Made by a program: the position numbers and the translations under genes. 64,000 nt of DNA from Methanosalsum natronophilum (lineage in GTDB: Archaea; Halobacteriota; Methanosarcinia; Methanosarcinales; Methanosarcinaceae). Shown here piece after piece: positions 54,352 to 63,899 of the stretch (positions are counted from its first letter, which is position 1; each line of letters opens with the position of its first letter). Below the pieces are notes generated by a model that had not been told where the DNA came from, did not search any database, and saw only the letters and a program-made list of their open reading frames with translations. The stretch covers positions 62,001 through 126,000 of the forward strand of contig NZ_JANUCS010000001.1 in the NCBI RefSeq assembly GCF_024808815.1. Direction: 5' to 3'.

Positions 54352-56205
54352 ATGCAAGAAAGTGATATGAATTCAGAAAAGAGTTCAGAAGAAAATGGCA
54401 GTTCTAATAAAAAATTCTCTCAAAAGAAGGATTTTTTTGTTAAAGAAGTTGATTACAATAGCTTGAATCATTATTCCAAACAGGATGAGATAAAGCATTT
54501 ACGTAATAAAAGCCATGATAGTTTTTCAAGTATCCTAAAAAAAAAACTCCAACCTAAGCAACTTTTTTTATACAGAAAAAATCTTGTTCGCGAAAAAGAA
54601 ATCAATTCAAACCCAAATAAAAATGTTTTAAATAAAATAATTGGTAAAGAAAAATATTTTCATGAGGATTATAATTACATAAAACATGGTCCCCTTGTAG
54701 ACTTTACTATTAGCACAGAGGCTACATATAAAGAAGTTGATGTTTATCGTGTTAACCCTCCTTACTCCTATATTAGAATAGTACATGAACCTCATTTGCA
54801 TGAGTACCAGTATCATGTAATAGAACCAATTTTAACTGATAGCGAAAATAAACTTCTTGAGTTCATCAAAACTAAAATCTCAGAAACTCTAACTATAAGC
54901 TTGGAAGACTTAGAAATCGATAAATCAACAATAAGAATTAAAGAACATGTATACAAGCTAGTATCAGATTACAATATATATTTATTTCCAAAAAGTAGAG
55001 AGAAAATTTTATACTTTATTTTAAGAGATCATTTAGGCTATGGTAAAATAAATTCAATGATGGAAGACCCAAACCTTGAAGATATATCTTGTGATAGACC
55101 AAAAAGCCCTATATATGTTTATCATAATAAATACGGTTCAATACCATCAAATGTTCTTTTTGAAAATGATGACTTACTTGATTCTTTTGTAATCAAATTA
55201 GCGCAGCGTTGCAATAAGCATATTTCGATAGCAAACCCTTTATTAGATGCATCTTTACCTGACGGGTCACGTGTTCAATTAACTCTAGGAAAAGAAGTTA
55301 CTTCTTTTGGAAGTAACTTCACGATAAGAAAGTTTAGAGATATGCCAATGGTGCCATCAGAGCTTATTGAAAACAAAACTTATTCAGCCGACATGATGGC
55401 TTATTTATGGGTTGCAATTAATGGAAATAAAAGTATACTTTTTGCAGGTGGCACAGCTTCTGGAAAAACAACATCAATGAATGCTGCATCTATGTTTATT
55501 AGTCCTGAATTGAAAGTAGTCTCTATAGAGGATACAAGAGAAATTAACTTAAATCATCCAAACTGGGTACCTTCAGTTACCAGACAATCATTTACTGGTG
55601 AAGATAGGGGGTCTATAGAGATGTATGAACTACTTAGGACCGCACTCCGTCAAAGACCTGAATACATCCTAGTAGGTGAAGTCAGAGGATCTGAAGCTTA
55701 TGTTTTATTTCAAGCAATGTCAACAGGACATACAACTCTATCTACAATGCATGGAGATAGTGTAACTTCAGTTATACATAGACTTGAGAATCCTCCAATC
55801 AACATTCCAAGAATAATGTTGCAAGGACTCAATATTATTGCTATAATTGAAAAGGTAACAATTGGAGGAAAAAGGGTTAGACGATGTACTTCAATTACAG
55901 AAATTGTTGGCTTAGATTCGCGTACTGGTGAAGTTATTACAAATGAAGTTTTTTTATGGAGCCCTGAAAACGATAGTTTTACTTATACAGGAAAATCTTA
56001 TATTTTTGAAAATATTATGAAAAGTAAAGGATTGAGTGAGGAAGAGCTTTCCAATGAAATGAAAAACAGAAGAATTGTGTTACAATGGGCAGTTCAAGAG
56101 AAAATAAATAACTATAAAAAGTTCTCTAACTTTGTTGTAAGATACTCAAAAGAACCCGAGAAACTGATTAATTCCATCTTAAAGGACCTAAAAGTGCATG
56201 ATTAA
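54352..56205 (+). CDS. Type II/IV secretion system ATPase (GspE/TadA/ArlI-like)
   Basis: A 617-residue hexameric assembly ATPase for archaeal type IV pili or Tad-like machines. A variable, charged N-terminal ~100 residues is followed by the conserved core: DISCDRPKSPIYVYHNKYG, Walker A FAGGTASGKTTSMN (near residue 363), Asp box SIEDTREINL and Walker B PEYILVGEVRG (near 434), then STGHTTLSTMHGDS. It starts 6 bases after minD and overlaps the next gene by 8 bases. Start could also be the TTG at 54343. Confidence 0.94.
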   Translation: MQESDMNSEKSSEENGSSNKKFSQKKDFFVKEVDYNSLNHYSKQDEIKHLRNKSHDSFSSILKKKLQPKQLFLYRKNLVREKEINSNPNKNVLNKIIGKEKYFHEDYNYIKHGPLVDFTISTEATYKEVDVYRVNPPYSYIRIVHEPHLHEYQYHVIEPILTDSENKLLEFIKTKISETLTISLEDLEIDKSTIRIKEHVYKLVSDYNIYLFPKSREKILYFILRDHLGYGKINSMMEDPNLEDISCDRPKSPIYVYHNKYGSIPSNVLFENDDLLDSFVIKLAQRCNKHISIANPLLDASLPDGSRVQLTLGKEVTSFGSNFTIRKFRDMPMVPSELIENKTYSADMMAYLWVAINGNKSILFAGGTASGKTTSMNAASMFISPELKVVSIEDTREINLNHPNWVPSVTRQSFTGEDRGSIEMYELLRTALRQRPEYILVGEVRGSEAYVLFQAMSTGHTTLSTMHGDSVTSVIHRLENPPINIPRIMLQGLNIIAIIEKVTIGGKRVRRCTSITEIVGLDSRTGEVITNEVFLWSPENDSFTYTGKSYIFENIMKSKGLSEEELSNEMKNRRIVLQWAVQEKINNYKKFSNFVVRYSKEPEKLINSILKDLKVHD

Positions 56206-57124
56206 TTCCTATTTAAAACTTGCATATACTCTGATTGGCTGGTATTTTACAAAAAATGAGCTGAAATACCACAAGCTAAGAGAAAACTTGATTAAATCTA
56301 GACTAAACTTATCTTTTGATATATATCTCTCTGGAGCATTTCTCACATCATTAATAACAGCAATTTTTGGAACTATAATTGTAAATATTTTATTAAATTA
56401 TTATTCAATTCCCCTATATTTAGTTGAAATTACAAGGGACGTTATCTGGTTAGCTCCACTAATGGAATACATATCAATACTATTCCATCTTATTATTTCA
56501 GTTCTAATTGGTATTGCTTTAATACTAGTTGTTTATACATCTTGGAAATTATATCCGCGATTTATAGCTCAGAAAAGAGCACAAGATATTGATCAAAAGT
56601 TAGCTTACGCAATAAGTTTTATATCAAGTATGTCGGATGCTGGTGTACTTCCAATTGATCTTTATAAAAGCCTGGCAAAAAACCATAATTATGGAACTAT
56701 TGCATCTGAGTCAAATTTTCTTGTTAAAAATGTTGAGGAGCTTGGTCACGATCTTGTGACAGCTACAAGAATTCTAGCTAAAACTACACCTTCAGAAAAG
56801 TTTGCAAACTTTTTACTAGGTACTATTACTGTAATTACATCAGGTGGACAGTTAAAACCATACCTTTTCCAAAAATCAGAACAATTCTTTCTTGAAAAGC
56901 AACAAGAGCAAGATGAATTTATAGATGTATTAAATCTTTTAGGTGAAACTTATGTAGCTGCATTTGTAGCTGGGCCACTTTTTCTTATAATAGTGATTGC
57001 AATAATGTCATTAATAGGTGGTGATGCAAACATAGCAGTTTTACAATTGATAATATACTTAATAATCCCAATAGGTAATGTACTTTTCATTGGCCTGGTT
57101 CATTCTATGACACCGGAGGTATAA
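56198..57124 (+). CDS. TadC/ArlJ-like (GspF superfamily) membrane platform protein, first copy
   Basis: A 308-residue integral membrane protein. Hydrophobic segments lie near residues 44-70, 90-118, 252-275 and 280-302, with a cytoplasmic helical domain (about 130-250) containing QKRAQDIDQKLAYAISFISSM, typical of archaeal TadC/FlaJ. It anchors the pilus or secretion base. ATG overlaps the ATPase stop. Ends with TAA just inside the Shine-Dalgarno of the next gene. Confidence 0.9.
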   Translation: MINSYLKLAYTLIGWYFTKNELKYHKLRENLIKSRLNLSFDIYLSGAFLTSLITAIFGTIIVNILLNYYSIPLYLVEITRDVIWLAPLMEYISILFHLIISVLIGIALILVVYTSWKLYPRFIAQKRAQDIDQKLAYAISFISSMSDAGVLPIDLYKSLAKNHNYGTIASESNFLVKNVEELGHDLVTATRILAKTTPSEKFANFLLGTITVITSGGQLKPYLFQKSEQFFLEKQQEQDEFIDVLNLLGETYVAAFVAGPLFLIIVIAIMSLIGGDANIAVLQLIIYLIIPIGNVLFIGLVHSMTPEV

Positions 57125-57126
57125 TT

Positions 57127-58119
57127 ATCAAACTCAGAAATATCTTGTCCAGAAAAAAATATAAGGTCAATTCTAATCTTACTGGAAGTGAACTGAAAAA
57201 GCTGGAAGACTATAATATTGATATAAGGTTAAAAAACGTTCAAAGATATACTAAATTAAAATATTTTGCTAAATCACCTATTAAATCATTAAAAGAATTT
57301 CCAGAATATTCTTTTTTCTTTACTTTGCCTTTATCAGTTACTTTTTTTATTTTAGCTTCTATATATATCTGGGATTTTACCTATATAGATGATATTGTTT
57401 TATTTTCTGTATTAATACTGTTATCAATACCAGCTTATACTTATCATAAAAAGAACAATGTAATTGATGATATTGAAAATAATATCTCAACCTTTTTAAG
57501 AGATCTAGCTGAACTAAATAGGGCGGGTCAAAGTCTTCCACAAGCACTGAGTAAAGTATCTAAAAACGACTATGGAGAGCTTACCTATCATATCACAAAA
57601 TTGAGACGAGATTTGGCATGGGGAATGACTTTTGAAGAAGCACTTAAAGATTTTGTTGATAGAGTCGATACGCAAATAATCTCAAGAGCTACATCAATAA
57701 TAATTCAGGCTAACAGAGCAGGCGGGAGAATATCTGACGTATTGTTAGCAGCAAGTAAAGATACTAAAAATGTAAAGAATATGGAGAAAGAAAGAAAATC
57801 TAACATGTTCATTTATGTGGTAATATCTTACCTTTCTTTTCTAGTTTTCTTATTTGTTGTTCTATTAATCTCTTCTACTTTCATCCCCATGATGTCAGAA
57901 GTTGGAGACGTTGGAGCTGCTGATACAGGTAATATTCAGTTTCTAGCTACATTTGATGAAGCAATATTTATTCAGTTAATGTATCATGCTTCATTAATAC
58001 AGGGTTTCTTTACAGGATTTGTAGCTGGCAAAATGGGTGAAGCTAAAATCAGTGAAGGAATGAAACATGCTATAGTTCTTACATTAATTGCATGGTTGTC
58101 TTTTACCTATTTAATATAA
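57127..58119 (+). CDS. TadC/ArlJ-like membrane platform protein, second copy (probable ATC/ATT start)
   Basis: About 330 residues with membrane segments near residues 60-80, 85-105, 228-255 and 300-325 and a cytoplasmic helical domain containing ISTFLRDLAELNRAGQSLP, as in TadC. The only standard start, TTG at 57145, is 24 bases from a perfect GGAGGT (57115-57120) and has no site of its own. ATC at 57127 and ATT at 57124 lie 6 and 3 bases from it and are in frame (IKLRNILSRKK), so a non-standard AUN start is likely. The 3' end overlaps the convergent fumarase gene by 17 bases. Confidence 0.85.
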   Translation: MKLRNILSRKKYKVNSNLTGSELKKLEDYNIDIRLKNVQRYTKLKYFAKSPIKSLKEFPEYSFFFTLPLSVTFFILASIYIWDFTYIDDIVLFSVLILLSIPAYTYHKKNNVIDDIENNISTFLRDLAELNRAGQSLPQALSKVSKNDYGELTYHITKLRRDLAWGMTFEEALKDFVDRVDTQIISRATSIIIQANRAGGRISDVLLAASKDTKNVKNMEKERKSNMFIYVVISYLSFLVFLFVVLLISSTFIPMMSEVGDVGAADTGNIQFLATFDEAIFIQLMYHASLIQGFFTGFVAGKMGEAKISEGMKHAIVLTLIAWLSFTYLI

Positions 58120-58690
58120 CGTTTTTAAAGGATTTTGTAGCTGATTCTTTTACATTCTTAAATATATCATTACCATGTGAATCAATCCCAACTATTAATG
58201 GACCAAAGTCTTCTATATATAACTCCCATACAGCTTCAGCCATTCCAAAATCTTCCCAGTAAACAGCGCTTATTTTTTTTGTTAACTGGGATGCAAGTGC
58301 AGCACAACCTCCTGTGTATGCTAAATAAACTGAAGAATGTCTCTTAAATTCATCTGCTAGCCCAACCATACCTCCTTTCCCAATTAAGAACTTGACGTTG
58401 AACTTTTCAAGAATGTATGGAGTTAAATCTAATAATCTATTGCTTGTCGTTGGTCCAGCTGAAACAACCTTCCAGATCCCATCCTCTTTTCTAATCAATG
58501 GACCACAATGGTAAATAACACCGCTATTTAGATCAAATGGAATATGCATTTTATTTTTTGAATACTCTATTATTCTTAAATGTGCTTTATCACGTGCAGT
58601 ATATACTGTTCCCGTAAGGTATACAATATCCCCTATAGCTAATTTATTGATTAGTTTTTGTTTTACAGGCAAATTTATATGATACTCCAT
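58103..58690 (-). CDS. Class I fumarate hydratase, beta (C-terminal) subunit
   Basis: A 195-residue protein equal to the C-terminal half of class I fumarase. Typical stretches are GDIVYLTGTVYTARDKAHLRI (key TGTVYTARDKAH), YHCGPLIRK, PTTSNRLLDLT, FLIGKGGMVG and AVYWEDFGMAEAVWEL. It forms the active heteromer with the alpha subunit, which is encoded 3 bases upstream and carries the cluster cysteines. The role is fumarate-malate interconversion in the partial TCA cycle. The stop codon lies inside the convergent tadC-like gene. Confidence 0.94.
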   Translation of the reverse strand: MEYHINLPVKQKLINKLAIGDIVYLTGTVYTARDKAHLRIIEYSKNKMHIPFDLNSGVIYHCGPLIRKEDGIWKVVSAGPTTSNRLLDLTPYILEKFNVKFLIGKGGMVGLADEFKRHSSVYLAYTGGCAALASQLTKKISAVYWEDFGMAEAVWELYIEDFGPLIVGIDSHGNDIFKNVKESATKSFKNVILNR

Positions 58691-58693
58691 AGA

Positions 58694-59542
58694 TTAGGCC
58701 TCGAATAAAATGGATGAGTGCCTATTAGCCCAGCATTGAATATTGATTGCTACAGGCAGAGATGCAGTATGACAAAAAGCTTTATTGATAAGCACCCCAA
58801 TAGCTGTATATTTGCCACCCGTACCCATCGGTCCTATTCCCAGAGAATTAATCTTTTTTAGCACCGATAATTCATGAGTATTCATTGAATTAATATCTCG
58901 TAACAATGCCTTTTTTGATAAGCGAGCAGATTTATCAAAAGATCCGCCTATACCAACACCTACTATGACTGGTGGACACGGCATCCCGCCAGCGTTTAGA
59001 ACCGTTTCTACTATGAAATCATCTATAGTAGATATAGGGGTATTAGGATTAAACATTCTTAGTGCACTCATGTTTTCAGAGCCTGCACCTTTAGGTGCAA
59101 CTGTGAGCTTTAATCCACTTCCATCAAACACATCAAAATTAATATCTGGAATACCTTCACCTAAGTTATTTCCACTATTTATTCGTGTTATAGGATGTAC
59201 AGAATTTGGTCTTAAAGGGATTTGTTTCGTGGCTTTATCAACTCCTCTTTTTATAGCATCTGAAATATCGAAATTAAGTGTCAAACTTTTACCTATATCT
59301 ACATAAAATACTAAAATACCCGTATCCTGACACATAGGAATTCCTTTTTGAGAAGAAAGCTCTATATTATCAATAATAGCATTTAGATGAGCTTTACCTA
59401 GATCACTCATTTCATCTTTTTTAGCTGTTTTTAGAGCATCAATAATATCTTCAGGTAAGTTGGTTTGAGAGTCTTTTAGAATAGTATAGGTAGCTTTGAC
59501 TACTGTATCATATGTAATCTCTTTGTCACAAATAAATTCCAT
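58694..59542 (-). CDS. Class I fumarate hydratase, alpha (N-terminal) subunit
   Basis: A 282-residue protein equal to the N-terminal half of class I fumarase. The [4Fe-4S] ligand cysteines lie in GIPMCQDTGILVF, GGMPCPPVIVG and NKAFCHTASLP; NSVHPITRINSGNN and GAGSENMSALRMF are substrate-binding motifs. It is 29 bases downstream of tRNA-Leu on the same strand, so it may share a transcript with the tRNA. Tartrate dehydratase is a formal alternative. Confidence 0.94.
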   Translation of the reverse strand: MEFICDKEITYDTVVKATYTILKDSQTNLPEDIIDALKTAKKDEMSDLGKAHLNAIIDNIELSSQKGIPMCQDTGILVFYVDIGKSLTLNFDISDAIKRGVDKATKQIPLRPNSVHPITRINSGNNLGEGIPDINFDVFDGSGLKLTVAPKGAGSENMSALRMFNPNTPISTIDDFIVETVLNAGGMPCPPVIVGVGIGGSFDKSARLSKKALLRDINSMNTHELSVLKKINSLGIGPMGTGGKYTAIGVLINKAFCHTASLPVAINIQCWANRHSSILFEA

Positions 59543-59571
59543 TATTGAACAACCTTTAATAGAGATTTAGG

Positions 59572-59654
59572 TGCGGGAGAAGGGATTCGAACCCCCGAAC
59601 GCCTTCGCGAGTAGATCTTGAGTCTACCACCTTTGGCCACTTGGTTACTCCCGC
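59572..59654 (-). tRNA. tRNA-Leu (anticodon CAA)
   Basis: An 83-base class II tRNA on the minus strand. Acceptor GCGGGAG pairs with CTCCCGC, discriminator A; anticodon stem GTAGA/TCTAC around CTCAAGA gives anticodon CAA; the long variable arm TCGCGAAGGCGTT and T arm GTTCGAATC are present. No intron and no encoded CCA. Confidence 0.96.
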
Positions 59655-59873
59655 TCAATGAGTCTAGCTTATTTTTCAGAATTATAGTTCAATTGTACAT
59701 TAGATTGAACATTTTTAGAAAATAATCTGAATTAAGACTTTTAAAGTAAATTAGTTCACTATCACACAAAACACAAATTTATTTTATATATATATTTTGG
59801 TATTGGTCTTTAGGTGAAAAGCAAAAAATGATTTAAAGGATTATACTTTGTAGGTTTTTTCCAGTTAAAAGCT
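59655..59873 (-). promoter_or_regulatory. Spacer between tRNA-Leu and cutA
   Basis: About 220 AT-rich bases. On the minus strand AACTATAATTC near 59685-59695 is a possible TATA box for tRNA-Leu, a little far from the 5' end (about 33 bases). No hairpin after cutA and no ORF were recognised. Confidence 0.3.
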
Positions 59874-60185
59874 TCAGCCTGTATTTATTGAACTTTGAAC
59901 CCAGCTTAGATAGTTACGATCTCCTTCTAACTGCCAAAACACTATACATGGTAATTCATAGCTATGTAAATCCTTAACTTCTTTATTGATATGTTCAAAT
60001 TTATCATCTGTACTTTTCGCCAAAATAACATATTCAGTATCTTCAACGACTTCTTCCTTCCAAACATACATTGAACTTATAGGGAAAATGTTAGCACAAG
60101 CAATAAGTTCTTTCGATAATAATGAAGTTGATATTTTCTTAGCTTCTTCCATATCTCCCACAGTTATATATACTTCTATAAACAT
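59874..60185 (-). CDS. cutA: CutA1 divalent-cation tolerance family protein
   Basis: A 103-residue CutA1, a trimeric ferredoxin-like fold linked with metal tolerance; its biochemical role is not settled. Motifs are FIEVYITVGDMEEAKKI, LIACANIFPISSMYVWK and ELPCIVFWQLEGDRNYLSW. Full length. ATG at 60185 has GGTGG upstream. It diverges from the site-2 protease gene. Confidence 0.94.
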   Translation of the reverse strand: MFIEVYITVGDMEEAKKISTSLLSKELIACANIFPISSMYVWKEEVVEDTEYVILAKSTDDKFEHINKEVKDLHSYELPCIVFWQLEGDRNYLSWVQSSINTG

Positions 60186-60264
60186 AATGCCACCGATTTA
60201 TAATAATAAGATTAATATTATATAAATATTAAATAAAGCTTCATTCCATCTATTTGGTGATTTT

Positions 60265-61986
60265 TTGAGTAGTACTACAATCTTCCTTGCTATTTTTCTA
60301 TTATACTGGATAATAGTGTCAAATCTTAGTAAAAGGGGTATCTTGGACAAGTATAACATAAGTGCCCATGGACCATTGCTTATGATTAGAACCGAAAAAG
60401 GTCTTAACTTTATAGATAAAATAGCTGCTCCAAAAAAGTTCTGGCGTTTTTTTGCTAATATTGGAATAGTAATGATGTTCATAGGTATGGCCTCAATGTT
60501 TGCAATCATATTGCTCTCTGACATTATACTATTGACATCATTAGGTACAGAGCAAGTACCAGAACCTGGTCAGCTCCATGAACCAAGAAATATATTTTTG
60601 ATACCTGGTGTTAATGAATTTATCCCAATTGTTTGGGGATTAATAGCTTTAATAGTTACCTTGATAGTTCACGAATTTGCACATGCAATACTTTCAAGAG
60701 TCGAAGATATTAAAGTCAAATCTATGGGTTTACTTGTAGCTCTTGTTCCCATTGGAGGCTTCGCAGAACCTGATGAAGAACAGCTTTTTGGAGTTAAAAA
60801 AGATACTAATGAAGATTTAAAAGAAGATTACTATAAGAATAAGAATGTTTCCGATGAACCCAAAATTGCAGGGAGAAATCAAAGGGCTAGGATACTTTCT
60901 GCAGGAGTTATGGCTAACTTTGTTGTTGCATTAATTGCTTTATCTCTGTTCTTTGGACCTGTATTAGGTGCTATAGGTCCAGCAAGTAACGCGATGATAG
61001 TGGATGTTGATCCAAACTCTGATGCCTATGATAAACAAATTAGAGATGAGATGATAATAACTAAATTGGACGACACATCTGTAAAAAGTGCCCAAGATGT
61101 ATTACACTATTTAAGCACTTTAGAAAAAGATACATATGTTACTATTCATGCGAAATCAGGTACTGAGATTAATCAGTATGAACTGCTGTTAGAAAAACCT
61201 CCTGAATCTGAAGCTTTAGGTATTCGTATAATGGAGGTTATGCAAAATACACCTGCCAGCGAATCTGGACTTGAAGAGGGAATGATTATCAAGGAGATTG
61301 ATGGAAATCCTATAAAATCGCTTGAGGATTTCAGGATTTTCATGGCAGAGACTCATCCTAATCAAGTAATAACGTTAAAAATTGCACCTGAATATGATTC
61401 AGATAACTATAAGGATATCGAAGTTGAACTTGATGCACATTTAGATAATGAAGAGCAGGGTTACCTAGGAATAGTTAGTGGACCTATTGGAGAAATACCC
61501 ACATCACTTGGATTCACTGTAGGAGATATTTCAGTTGGTTACTTTGCAGCTGATACTTATCTAGAAATGCTAAAAGATATGCCCTCAATGCTAACGCAAA
61601 TAGGTGGATGGCTAATAATTCTTGGGTTCCCAATTGTTGGTTTTGCAGGAGAGGGTTTTCCAGGTTTTGGAAGTACTTTGGCACAAGCCTATGAACCTCT
61701 AGGATGGGCCGAGCCACTCGGTATGGGAGTATTCTGGATTGCAAACACATTATTGTGGATCGGTTGGCTTAATTTTTATGTAGGCCTATTTAATTGCCTG
61801 CCAGCAGTACCTCTTGATGGTGGACATGTATTCAGAGCATATGCTCACAGTTTTGTAGCTAAATTAACTGGAAATGAGGCTAAAGCAAACAGGATCGCAT
61901 CTGCAACCACTGCATTTCTTTCACTATTCATCTTGGCCTCCATCCTTTTTATGATATTTGGGCCATATATTGTACATGGTTTTTAA
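60265..61986 (+). CDS. Site-2 protease family membrane metalloprotease with PDZ domains
   Basis: A 573-residue membrane protease of the M50 family. The zinc motif VHEFAHAIL (HExxH) is near residue 136 in a membrane helix, and the second ligand region NCLPAVPLDGGHVFRAY is near residue 510, in another. Between them are a PDZ-like stretch (residues about 235-400, with two PDZ-type repeats: GPASNAMIVDVDPNSDA and MEVMQNTPASESGLEEG) and further helices. It may cleave anchored regulators; substrate unknown. TTG start at 60265 follows GGTGAT. Confidence 0.93.
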   Translation: MSSTTIFLAIFLLYWIIVSNLSKRGILDKYNISAHGPLLMIRTEKGLNFIDKIAAPKKFWRFFANIGIVMMFIGMASMFAIILLSDIILLTSLGTEQVPEPGQLHEPRNIFLIPGVNEFIPIVWGLIALIVTLIVHEFAHAILSRVEDIKVKSMGLLVALVPIGGFAEPDEEQLFGVKKDTNEDLKEDYYKNKNVSDEPKIAGRNQRARILSAGVMANFVVALIALSLFFGPVLGAIGPASNAMIVDVDPNSDAYDKQIRDEMIITKLDDTSVKSAQDVLHYLSTLEKDTYVTIHAKSGTEINQYELLLEKPPESEALGIRIMEVMQNTPASESGLEEGMIIKEIDGNPIKSLEDFRIFMAETHPNQVITLKIAPEYDSDNYKDIEVELDAHLDNEEQGYLGIVSGPIGEIPTSLGFTVGDISVGYFAADTYLEMLKDMPSMLTQIGGWLIILGFPIVGFAGEGFPGFGSTLAQAYEPLGWAEPLGMGVFWIANTLLWIGWLNFYVGLFNCLPAVPLDGGHVFRAYAHSFVAKLTGNEAKANRIASATTAFLSLFILASILFMIFGPYIVHGF

Positions 61987-61988
61987 TC

Positions 61989-62017
61989 AGGGGTTTCAAG
62001 TTAATTTATTAATCCCT
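61989..62017 (+). terminator. Hairpin terminator after the site-2 protease gene
   Basis: AGGGGTT at 61989-61995 and AATCCCT at 62011-62017 pair (one G-U) with a 15-base loop just after the stop codon, followed by AATTTTCC and a TTTTTTT run near 62031. It is a good terminator candidate. Confidence 0.5.
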
Positions 62018-62136
62018 CAATTTTCCAAATATTTTTTTAATGTCAACCGGGTAAAATAGCTTTATGTTACATCTATTGAAGCTATTCAAACCCTTTTAAC
62101 AAAAAATCTAATTTTAGTGTATGCGCAGAAACAGAA

Positions 62137-62170
62137 ATTATTAATATCAGCAGTTGCAATGTATTGCTGA
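62137..62170 (+). promoter_or_regulatory. tRNA-Arg promoter with an inverted repeat near the start site
   Basis: AAATTATTAATAT at about 62135-62147 is a TATA-like box roughly 30 bases before the tRNA 5' end. TCAGCA (62147-62152) and TGCTGA (62165-62170) form an inverted repeat between the box and the tRNA. Confidence 0.4.
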
Positions 62171-62175
62171 AGTAA

Positions 62176-62278
62176 GGGCTCGTAGGGTAGTGGATATCCT
62201 AATGGGCTTCGGTACATTATATTTAAAATATAATTGTGAAGAAACCCATTGACTCGTGTTCGAATCGCGGCGGGCCCG
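62176..62278 (+). tRNA. tRNA-Arg (anticodon UCG) with a 31-base intron at 37/38
   Basis: Exons are 62176-62212 and 62244-62278; the intron is 62213-62243. Acceptor GGGCTCG pairs with CGGGCCC (one G-U), discriminator G. Joining the exons gives stem ATGGG/CCCAT around CTTCGGA, anticodon TCG. A classic bulge-helix-bulge is seen: CTTC pairs with GAAG (4 bases) and the 3-base bulges are GGT and AAA, with cuts GG|T and AA|A; the intron itself folds through ACA...TGT. EndA encoded at 39453 would remove it. Confidence 0.94.
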
Positions 62279-62285
62279 TTGATAT

Positions 62286-63899
62286 TTAAATTTGCATCTC
62301 AAAACCTACTACAGGTTGCCCAAGTCCAAAACTTGTAATAACTTTTGGATAAAACTCACCCATTACACCAACTACTTTTTCTCCAACAACTATATTTGCT
62401 CTTCTACCTTCTAAGAATGCGGAGTCATTAGACTCAACTAAATTATATTCTAACCCTTGTTCCCTCATAATTACATCAATAAGTTCTTGAATTTCAGTAA
62501 AGTTTGCAAACGGATGAATCGAAACTGCTGCCAAGTGATGTTTATTTATTTCATTTTCTACTATTTCACCAACTTCGAATATTCTTTGTGGCAACTCACG
62601 ATGTTGATTTAGTGATAGTATTTCTAACAAATTTGGCAAAAGGTTAGTGCGAAGCATCGTCTGTTCTTCGCTGATTGGATGTAACAAATAAGTTACACCT
62701 GGTGTTTTTTCCCTGCACATCATCTCAAAGTGGACTTTTTCATTTGTTAGTGTGAAAGGCATTACTTGGAAATAGCCAAGGCCTATCATTAACTCCCTGA
62801 ATTTATCTTCTTTTATGGAGGAACTGTGGCCACTCCCTACAGTTGAACTTTCGGGGAACTGAGGTATAATTTGATCAAAACCATAACAAATAGCAATATC
62901 TTCTATTATATCATAGCTGTGTAAGATATCAGCCCTATATGCTGGAATATCAACTTCAAATGTTTCTGGATCTATTTTTCTAACACCATATCTCATCTTT
63001 TCTAAGTTTTCAACTATATCTCTATCTCTTAGTGGAATACCTAGTAAATCTTCAATGTCTTTTTTCTTAATTTCCCAAGTAACCGGCTTCAGATTAGGGG
63101 TTACTTCAACATTACCATCCAAATCTTCTATAGAGACTGATTCGATAGTCCCACCACGTTCAGCTAAAGCTGTCACCACAATGTTCAACGCAATATTTAC
63201 AGTATCATCCAAGCCCGTCACATCGATAAAAAGGTCAGTGGTATCTTCTGTAACTCTTGTCAGGTTACCATTAATGATAGGTGGAAAAGAAAGTACTTTG
63301 TCTTGTTTATCAAGTATTATAGGATATTTATCAAATTTATCTAAAATGTGTGCAAATGCCTTACCTTTTGGGTGTTTGACTAGGATTTGTTCTAGTGACA
63401 GTTCATTAGAGAAATCTAGTGGTATGAATTTAAATGATTTGTCCATAGGTAAATACCTAAAAGGAGATTGTACATGATTAAGATCATGAACACCAATAGA
63501 AACTTTCTTACGGTTCCTACCAAGTCCCCAATGAAGATCTTCTTGGAGATCCATAATTGTTTTAATAGAATTTGAATCAAAATTAATTCCTTTTACAACA
63601 GCACATACAATATTTGGACGGATTTTTAAGAGGCCTTTATCTACTAATAGTTTAAAGTTGGATTCTTTTACATTATACTGACAAAACCCCTTTTCAATTC
63701 CTAAGAAACCTCTCATCGCACGAGAAACTCCTTCGACACTATATAGATCGGGTCTATCAGGGAAAAATTCAATATCTATATAATCATTTTCTATTCTTTC
63801 CACATCTGCTCCAATCATTGGTATCCTTGAAATTATTTCAGAACTTTCGGATGATGTTAAATCTTCTAGGTCAGTATAAGGTAAAGTTATTACTGGCAT
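62286..63899 (-). CDS. pheT: Phenylalanine--tRNA ligase beta subunit
   Basis: A 537-residue archaeal PheT, with the N-terminal [14 protein letters not shown], the [14 protein letters not shown] core and B5-like and catalytic-like domains; [20 protein letters not shown] (key [17 protein letters not shown]) and the [13 protein letters not shown] segment are conserved. It forms the alpha2-beta2 enzyme with PheS, whose gene is not in the window. ATG at 63899 follows GAGG. Its 3' end is 8 bases from tRNA-Arg, convergent. Confidence 0.96.
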   Translation of the reverse strand: MPVITLPYTDLEDLTSSESSEIISRIPMIGADVERIENDYIDIEFFPDRPDLYSVEGVSRAMRGFLGIEKGFCQYNVKESNFKLLVDKGLLKIRPNIVCAVVKGINFDSNSIKTIMDLQEDLHWGLGRNRKKVSIGVHDLNHVQSPFRYLPMDKSFKFIPLDFSNELSLEQILVKHPKGKAFAHILDKFDKYPIILDKQDKVLSFPPIINGNLTRVTEDTTDLFIDVTGLDDTVNIALNIVVTALAERGGTIESVSIEDLDGNVEVTPNLKPVTWEIKKKDIEDLLGIPLRDRDIVENLEKMRYGVRKIDPETFEVDIPAYRADILHSYDIIEDIAICYGFDQIIPQFPESSTVGSGHSSSIKEDKFRELMIGLGYFQVMPFTLTNEKVHFEMMCREKTPGVTYLLHPISEEQTMLRTNLLPNLLEILSLNQHRELPQRIFEVGEIVENEINKHHLAAVSIHPFANFTEIQELIDVIMREQGLEYNLVESNDSAFLEGRRANIVVGEKVVGVMGEFYPKVITSFGLGQPVVGFEMQI

